Positions 7,032 to 10,627 of a stretch of 10,627 bases of DNA are shown piece by piece; the stretch's first letter is position 1, and each line of letters starts with the position of its first letter. This DNA is from Idiomarina sp. UBA6142 (GTDB lineage: Bacteria > Pseudomonadota > Gammaproteobacteria > Enterobacterales > Alteromonadaceae): contig DIVC01000023.1 of NCBI GenBank assembly GCA_002423905.1, positions 1-10,627 of the forward strand, written 5' to 3'. The position numbers and the translations under genes were made by a program. The notes under the pieces were generated by a model. That model saw nothing but the letters and a program-made list of their open reading frames with translations. It ran no database searches and was not told the origin of the DNA.

Positions 7032-7062
7032 AACAGTCAAACCAGAGGCTCGGTAAAATTCG

Positions 7063-7659
7063 ATGAAAAAAATTGTTCTTGCTACAGGAAATAAGGGCAA
7101 AGTAACTGAATTACAAGAGTTACTTGCGCCACTAGCATGGCAGCTAGTCACTCAATCCGAGTTCGCTGTGATTGATGCTGAGGAAACCGGTTTAAGCTTT
7201 ATTGAGAATGCCATCATCAAGGCTCGCCATGCAGCCCAACAAACAGGGCTCCCAGCGCTGGCTGATGATTCTGGTCTGGCGGTGGAGGCTTTAGATGGCG
7301 CTCCTGGCATCTATTCGGCTCGCTATGCCGGTGTGGGAGCAACCGATGCTGACAATATTGAAAAACTTTTAACTGCTTTAGCCGCGGTTCCAGTCGCGCA
7401 ACGCCAAGCAAGTTTCCATTGTGTGCTGGCCTTTATGCGGCACGCAGAAGACCCGTGCCCAATCGTATGTCACGGTCAATGGCATGGCAGCATTGCCGAA
7501 CAGCCTCAAGGTGAATATGGCTTTGGCTACGACCCAATCTTTTGGCTACCCGAACAACAATGCACCGCAGCGCAATTACCATCGCCGCAAAAGCGATTAC
7601 TGAGTCATCGCGGCAAAGCTCTCCAACAGCTGCTATCACAGCTATTACAGGAGCTGTAA
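7063..7659 (+). CDS. rdgB: RdgB/HAM1 dITP/XTP pyrophosphatase
   Basis: RdgB hydrolyses non-canonical purine nucleoside triphosphates (dITP, ITP, XTP) to the monophosphate and pyrophosphate, keeping deaminated purines out of DNA and RNA. The 198-residue product is full length. It opens [17 protein letters not shown] with the substrate-binding TGN and KGK, then [18 protein letters not shown] (40-57), the catalytic [11 protein letters not shown] (67-77, Asp69), [12 protein letters not shown] (79-90), [22 protein letters not shown] (153-160) and SHRGKAL (181-187). The ATG at 7063 matches the family start, although the nearest Shine-Dalgarno-like GAGG is 14 bases away. The gene is first in a two-gene unit with hemW, whose ATG overlaps its TAA by one base. 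In E. coli rdgB belongs to the yggS-yggT-yggU cluster; here the antiporter gene separates it from that cluster. Confidence 0.97.
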   Translation: MKKIVLATGNKGKVTELQELLAPLAWQLVTQSEFAVIDAEETGLSFIENAIIKARHAAQQTGLPALADDSGLAVEALDGAPGIYSARYAGVGATDADNIEKLLTALAAVPVAQRQASFHCVLAFMRHAEDPCPIVCHGQWHGSIAEQPQGEYGFGYDPIFWLPEQQCTAAQLPSPQKRLLSHRGKALQQLLSQLLQEL

Positions 7660-8807
7660 TGCTTCCCCCACTGGCGCTCTACATTCATATTCCTTGGTGT
7701 ATTCAAAAATGTCCGTACTGTGATTTTAATTCGCATGCTCTGAAAAACGACATTCCGGAGCAGGCCTATATCAACCGGCTGCTCGATGACTTGCGGGCCG
7801 ATGTTGATGATGTACAAGGGCGCTTGTTAACCAGTATTTTTATCGGCGGCGGTACCCCAAGCCTAATCAGTGCCGCAGGTATCGAACGCCTATTACAGGG
7901 TGTGCGGCAATTAATTACACTGAGCGAAAGCTGTGAGATCACGCTAGAAGCGAACCCCGGAACTTTTGAGGCCGAACGATTTGCCGGCTATGTTCAAGCG
8001 GGGGTGACACGACTCTCTATCGGCGTGCAAAGTTTGTCTGCACCGCAATTGCAGGCATTGGGGCGCATACATAATCCGGTGCAAGCGCAGCAAGCTGCTC
8101 GGCATGCAGCACAACTCGGTTTAACGAGCTTTAACCTGGACCTGATGCATGGGCTACCTAACCAGTCCGTTAGCGCTGCTATGGCTGATTTAGACGCTAT
8201 CATTGCCCTCAATCCACCGCATATATCGTGGTATCAGCTCACCATTGAACCCAATACTGCATTCGCCAGTAGACCACCGCAATTACCAGATGATGATATT
8301 TTGTGGGACATTCAACAACAAGGGCACGACAAGCTAATTGCCGCCGGCTATCAACACTATGAGGTCAGTGCTTACGCCAAGACCGGTCATCAGAGTAAGC
8401 ATAATCGAAATTATTGGGAGTTCGGTGATTATCTCGGTATTGGCTGCGGGGCACATAGCAAAATTACCCGCGTCAGTGAGCACGGTATCACGCTGCACCG
8501 CGCTGAGAAAATCAAGCATCCGTCAGGCTACCTTGATTTAACCCGTTCACTGCGTTACCGCAGCTGGGTCGTTAGTCCTGACGAGTTACCCTTTGAGTTC
8601 TTTATGAACTATCTGCGCTTATTTGAAGCTATTCCTAAGCAGTTGTTTAGCCAGCGAACCGGGCTTGCCTTGGATGTTGCCGAACAAGCCTTGGCACCAG
8701 CCAAAGCCAAACAGCTGATTGTTGATGCCGGCGACTATTGGCACACCACCGAGTTAGGTCGGCGTTATCTCAACACTATTTTAGCTACTATGGTTAGCGA
8801 CGATTAA
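7659..8807 (+). CDS. hemW: HemW, radical-SAM-type heme chaperone
   Basis: HemW (formerly YggW, often mislabelled coproporphyrinogen III oxidase HemN) binds heme and a [4Fe-4S] cluster and passes heme to target proteins such as respiratory enzymes. The 382-residue product has the radical SAM cysteines CIQKCPYC (Cys14, Cys18, Cys21), GGGTPSL (63-69), EANPGT (97-102), RLSIGVQS (118-125), [13 protein letters not shown] (158-170), [11 protein letters not shown] (190-200), HNRNYW (248-253) and GIGCGAHS (260-267). The C-terminal HemN-like domain includes [14 protein letters not shown] (311-324). The reading frame is open back to 7542 inside rdgB, but the family start is the ATG at 7659 ([14 protein letters not shown]), with AGGAG (7649-7653) five bases upstream and a TAATG junction to rdgB that suggests translational coupling. 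It lacks the extra N-terminal residues of true HemN. It ends tail to tail with trmB. Confidence 0.95.
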   Translation: MLPPLALYIHIPWCIQKCPYCDFNSHALKNDIPEQAYINRLLDDLRADVDDVQGRLLTSIFIGGGTPSLISAAGIERLLQGVRQLITLSESCEITLEANPGTFEAERFAGYVQAGVTRLSIGVQSLSAPQLQALGRIHNPVQAQQAARHAAQLGLTSFNLDLMHGLPNQSVSAAMADLDAIIALNPPHISWYQLTIEPNTAFASRPPQLPDDDILWDIQQQGHDKLIAAGYQHYEVSAYAKTGHQSKHNRNYWEFGDYLGIGCGAHSKITRVSEHGITLHRAEKIKHPSGYLDLTRSLRYRSWVVSPDELPFEFFMNYLRLFEAIPKQLFSQRTGLALDVAEQALAPAKAKQLIVDAGDYWHTTELGRRYLNTILATMVSDD

Positions 8808-9550
8808 CTGATCCGCTCAAATTTCAAATCCCACACCCCATGGCCCAAGCGCTCACCACGCTTTTCAAACTTGGTTAATGGTCGCTCTTCTGGGCGCGGG
8901 ATATAACCATGCTCAGCGGCTAAATTGCGCATGCCGGGAGCATGGTTGAGCACCTCCAGCATATGTTCCGCATAGGGCTGCCAATCGGTAGCTAGGTGCA
9001 GGATCCCGCCTAGTTTCAATCGGCTGCGAACTAACTCGACGAACTCAGGTTGAATTAGGCGACGTTTATGGTGGCGTTTTTTATGCCACGGATCAGGAAA
9101 GAAAATCTGCACTGTGGCCAAGCTGTCTGCGGCAATACTGTCACGCAAAACTTCAACTGCGTCATGTTGATAAATACGCAGGTTATCAATACCGTTGGTT
9201 TCAGCATCTAACAAACAAGCACCGATACCCGGACCATGCACTTCAATACCAATAAAATTCTTTTGTGGCGCTGCAGCTGCCATTGCAACTAATGAATGCC
9301 CCATACCAAAACCAATTTCCAAGACCGTATCAGCTGAACGACCAAACACCTGCTCGAGCACAATAGGCGATACCGTATGATGCAGTCCTAAACGCGGCCA
9401 TTGGCGCTCCAGAGCCGCTGCTTGCCCCTTGGTTAAGCGACCTTCACGTTTGACAAAGCTGCGAATTGGACGGATATACTTCCCTTCCGCTTGTGCACTC
9501 TCAAGCGCAATATGGTCGCGCACGTTACTTGGTTTGTTCGATTCAGTCAT
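8804..9550 (-). CDS. trmB: TrmB, tRNA (guanine-N7-)-methyltransferase
   Basis: TrmB methylates G46 in the variable loop of many tRNAs, using S-adenosylmethionine. The 248-residue product shows [17 protein letters not shown] (27-43), the SAM-binding [11 protein letters not shown] (76-86) and [10 protein letters not shown] (101-110), the family signature [17 protein letters not shown] (148-164), [13 protein letters not shown] (186-198), and the end [21 protein letters not shown] prefer the ATG at 9550 to the in-frame ATG at 9589. The longer form adds 13 hydrophobic or proline-rich residues not found in E. coli TrmB, its ATG sits inside a possible -10 element, and it lies only six bases past the ompA terminator. 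Neither start has a good Shine-Dalgarno. The stop codon overlaps that of hemW on the other strand (shared TTAA). It is probably a single-gene unit. Confidence 0.94.
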   Translation of the reverse strand: MTESNKPSNVRDHIALESAQAEGKYIRPIRSFVKREGRLTKGQAAALERQWPRLGLHHTVSPIVLEQVFGRSADTVLEIGFGMGHSLVAMAAAAPQKNFIGIEVHGPGIGACLLDAETNGIDNLRIYQHDAVEVLRDSIAADSLATVQIFFPDPWHKKRHHKRRLIQPEFVELVRSRLKLGGILHLATDWQPYAEHMLEVLNHAPGMRNLAAEHGYIPRPEERPLTKFEKRGERLGHGVWDLKFERIS

Positions 9551-9587
9551 GGCATCACTTTTGGGGACAATAGGAATAATTGGGCGC

Positions 9588-9615
9588 ATTATGCAAAAAG
9601 GCGCACCAAACGCAA
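9588..9615 (-). promoter_or_regulatory. Possible trmB promoter overlapping the ompA terminator
   Basis: On the reverse strand CATAAT (9588-9593, five of six to the consensus) follows TTGCGT (9610-9615) by 16 bases. The -35 lies in the loop region of the terminator hairpin. Transcription would start near 9580, ahead of the ATG at 9550 but after the ATG at 9589. The -35 match is only TTG, so this is tentative. Confidence 0.35.
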
Positions 9616-9631
9616 GTTTGGCACGCCTTTT
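9595..9631 (-). terminator. Rho-independent terminator of the OmpA-family gene
   Basis: Two 16-base arms (9596-9611 and 9616-9631) flank a four-base loop. Read on the reverse strand all 16 positions pair, with two central G-U wobbles; on the forward strand the same two positions become C-A mismatches. The reverse transcript also ends in UUUUU (9595-9599) and the stem has a GC-rich block next to the U run. These points assign it to the leftward ompA transcript, whose stop is 18 bases upstream. The A-rich opposite arm could give weaker termination in the other direction. Confidence 0.92.
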
Positions 9632-9649
9632 AGAGACAATTAATACGTC

Positions 9650-10627
9650 TTAGTTTTCGATCGGTACACGCTTAGTCACTGACATGTGCGCTTCAATACG
9701 GCGGTTCTTAGCACGGTTCTCACGGCTATTATTCGGAACCACTGGTTTAGCTTCACCGTAACCAACTGTGGTCAGGCGTGATGCATCGATACCAAAATCT
9801 TGCACTAAACTATCGCTAACAGCTTTGGCACGGCGCTCCGATAAGCTTAAGTTGTAGCTCGCAGCGCCGGTGTCGTCGGTATGACCCTCAATGACGATAT
9901 CAAGCTGTGGGTAATCTTGCAAAAATGCTGCTGTATCAGCAATGTCGGTTTTGCCACCAGCGCTAATCGCAGCTGAATCAAAACCGAAGTTCACTAGCAA
10001 GTTTTTGGTGATGGTTTGATTTTCGTACATCACACAACCATCGGCATCAACTTTGAAGCCGGCGCGAGTGTTCGGACATTTGTCCTTGCTATCCACCACC
10101 CCGTCATTGTCACTATCTAGCTCAGCAACGGCGATTGTTTGCACCGGCTGTTGAACAGCTGCAGTCTTATAGCTGGTGCCGCCACCAAAGTAGTAGCGCA
10201 AGCTCGTTTGGAACATAAACTCAGTGAGATCTTTATCACTTTGCTGAACGGCTGCTTCTAATGTCATTGCTAAATTATCCGCAAGGTAGGTTTTATAACC
10301 ACCACTCACGCGTAAAAAACGGTTTCTGATATCGTCAATCTCGGTGGCGTTAATACCGATACCAGCGTAAAAATTATCAGAAAAATTATATAAAAGATCG
10401 GTACCAAAACTGTTACCGCTGGCGCTGCCACCGCCTTGCATGGAACTATTCAGGAAATCATAATAAATACGATAACCCCATTCAGGAGTAAAATTAAAGC
10501 CGGCTTCAATACCACCAAATTTGGTATCGAGACCCCCTTCAAAACCCACCAATTGATTGTTACGAATCGTTTGCCGATCGGAGTCGGTTCCCATCAAACC
10601 AAGCCGTGGACCAACAAACCATTGCCC
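9650..10627 (-). CDS. OmpA-family outer-membrane protein, C-terminal part (N-terminus beyond right edge)
   Basis: The visible 325 residues form the end of an OmpA/OprF-type protein: an outer-membrane beta-barrel joined to a peptidoglycan-binding periplasmic domain. Residues 1-148 alternate polar and hydrophobic with aromatic strand ends (GQWFVGPRLG, YRIYYDFLN, FYAGIGINA, TSLRYYFGGG) as in a small barrel. A linker with a thrombospondin type-3-like calcium motif follows, DSDNDGVVDSKDKCPNT (171-187), and Cys184 and Cys198 may form a disulfide. The OmpA C-terminal domain (about 205-315) contains VNFGFDSAAI, IEGHTDDTGAASYNLSLSERR (246-266 region) and NRAKNRRIEA. Asp251 and Arg266 match the E. coli OmpA residues that bind diaminopimelate. 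The frame stays open to the window edge with no start or signal peptide, so the gene is cut by the window. A strong terminator follows it. Which OmpA paralogue it is cannot be told. Confidence 0.93.
   Translation of the reverse strand, partial: GQWFVGPRLGLMGTDSDRQTIRNNQLVGFEGGLDTKFGGIEAGFNFTPEWGYRIYYDFLNSSMQGGGSASGNSFGTDLLYNFSDNFYAGIGINATEIDDIRNRFLRVSGGYKTYLADNLAMTLEAAVQQSDKDLTEFMFQTSLRYYFGGGTSYKTAAVQQPVQTIAVAELDSDNDGVVDSKDKCPNTRAGFKVDADGCVMYENQTITKNLLVNFGFDSAAISAGGKTDIADTAAFLQDYPQLDIVIEGHTDDTGAASYNLSLSERRAKAVSDSLVQDFGIDASRLTTVGYGEAKPVVPNNSRENRAKNRRIEAHMSVTKRVPIEN

Noticed and set aside
7542..7658. N-terminal extension of hemW by 39 codons
   Set aside because: It lies inside rdgB in another frame; the ATG at 7659 has a good AGGAG and matches the family start.
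7659..8807. hemW as coproporphyrinogen III dehydrogenase HemN
   Set aside because: The product is short, starts directly before the CxxxCxxC motif and has the HemW-type HNxxYW; HemN has a longer N-terminus.
9551..9589. Thirteen-residue longer TrmB
   Set aside because: No ribosome-binding site, no family match, and it begins almost at the end of the ompA terminator.

Overview
The window is ordinary chromosomal housekeeping DNA from a gammaproteobacterium. Every gene matches a well-known family, and the order pilT/pilU – yggS-proC-yggT-DUF4426 – rdgB-hemW – trmB resembles the ygg region of this class. The OmpA-type porin with a thrombospondin type-3-like linker and the DUF4426 gene suggest an Alteromonadales-like marine lineage, perhaps near Idiomarinaceae. 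That placement is an inference from gene content and not a measured phylogeny. No mobile element, phage gene, CRISPR array, tRNA or rRNA was seen, and no stretch over about 75 bases lacks a gene.

Layout. Positions 1-2687 are read leftwards: pilT, then pilU, then the N-terminal part of tsaD, which runs off the left edge. The two ATPases power type IV pilus retraction; TsaD makes the t6A modification of tRNA. From a 43-base divergent gap, yggS, proC, yggT and a DUF4426 gene run rightwards (2731-5243) as a tight operon with one 4-base overlap and gaps of 3 to 9 bases. A K+/H+ antiporter gene of the NhaP2/CvrA type (5248-6990) lies on the opposite strand, tail to tail with DUF4426. It separates that operon from rdgB-hemW (7063-8807), which has its own near-consensus promoter. 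hemW ends tail to tail with trmB, sharing a TTAA at the two stop codons. A strong terminator at 9595-9631 separates trmB from an OmpA-family gene that enters from the right edge.

Functions: pilus retraction (PilT, PilU), PLP homeostasis (YggS), proline synthesis (ProC), membrane and periplasmic proteins of unclear role (YggT, DUF4426), ion homeostasis (NhaP2), nucleotide-pool cleansing (RdgB), heme trafficking (HemW), tRNA modification (TsaD, TrmB) and outer-membrane anchoring to peptidoglycan (OmpA).

No undescribed system was found. The points worth a second look are small: the antiporter gene interrupting the usual cluster with no yggU, the possible trmB promoter overlapping the ompA terminator, tsaD beside pilU instead of rpsU, several start sites that need correcting, and the uncharacterised DUF4426 protein.
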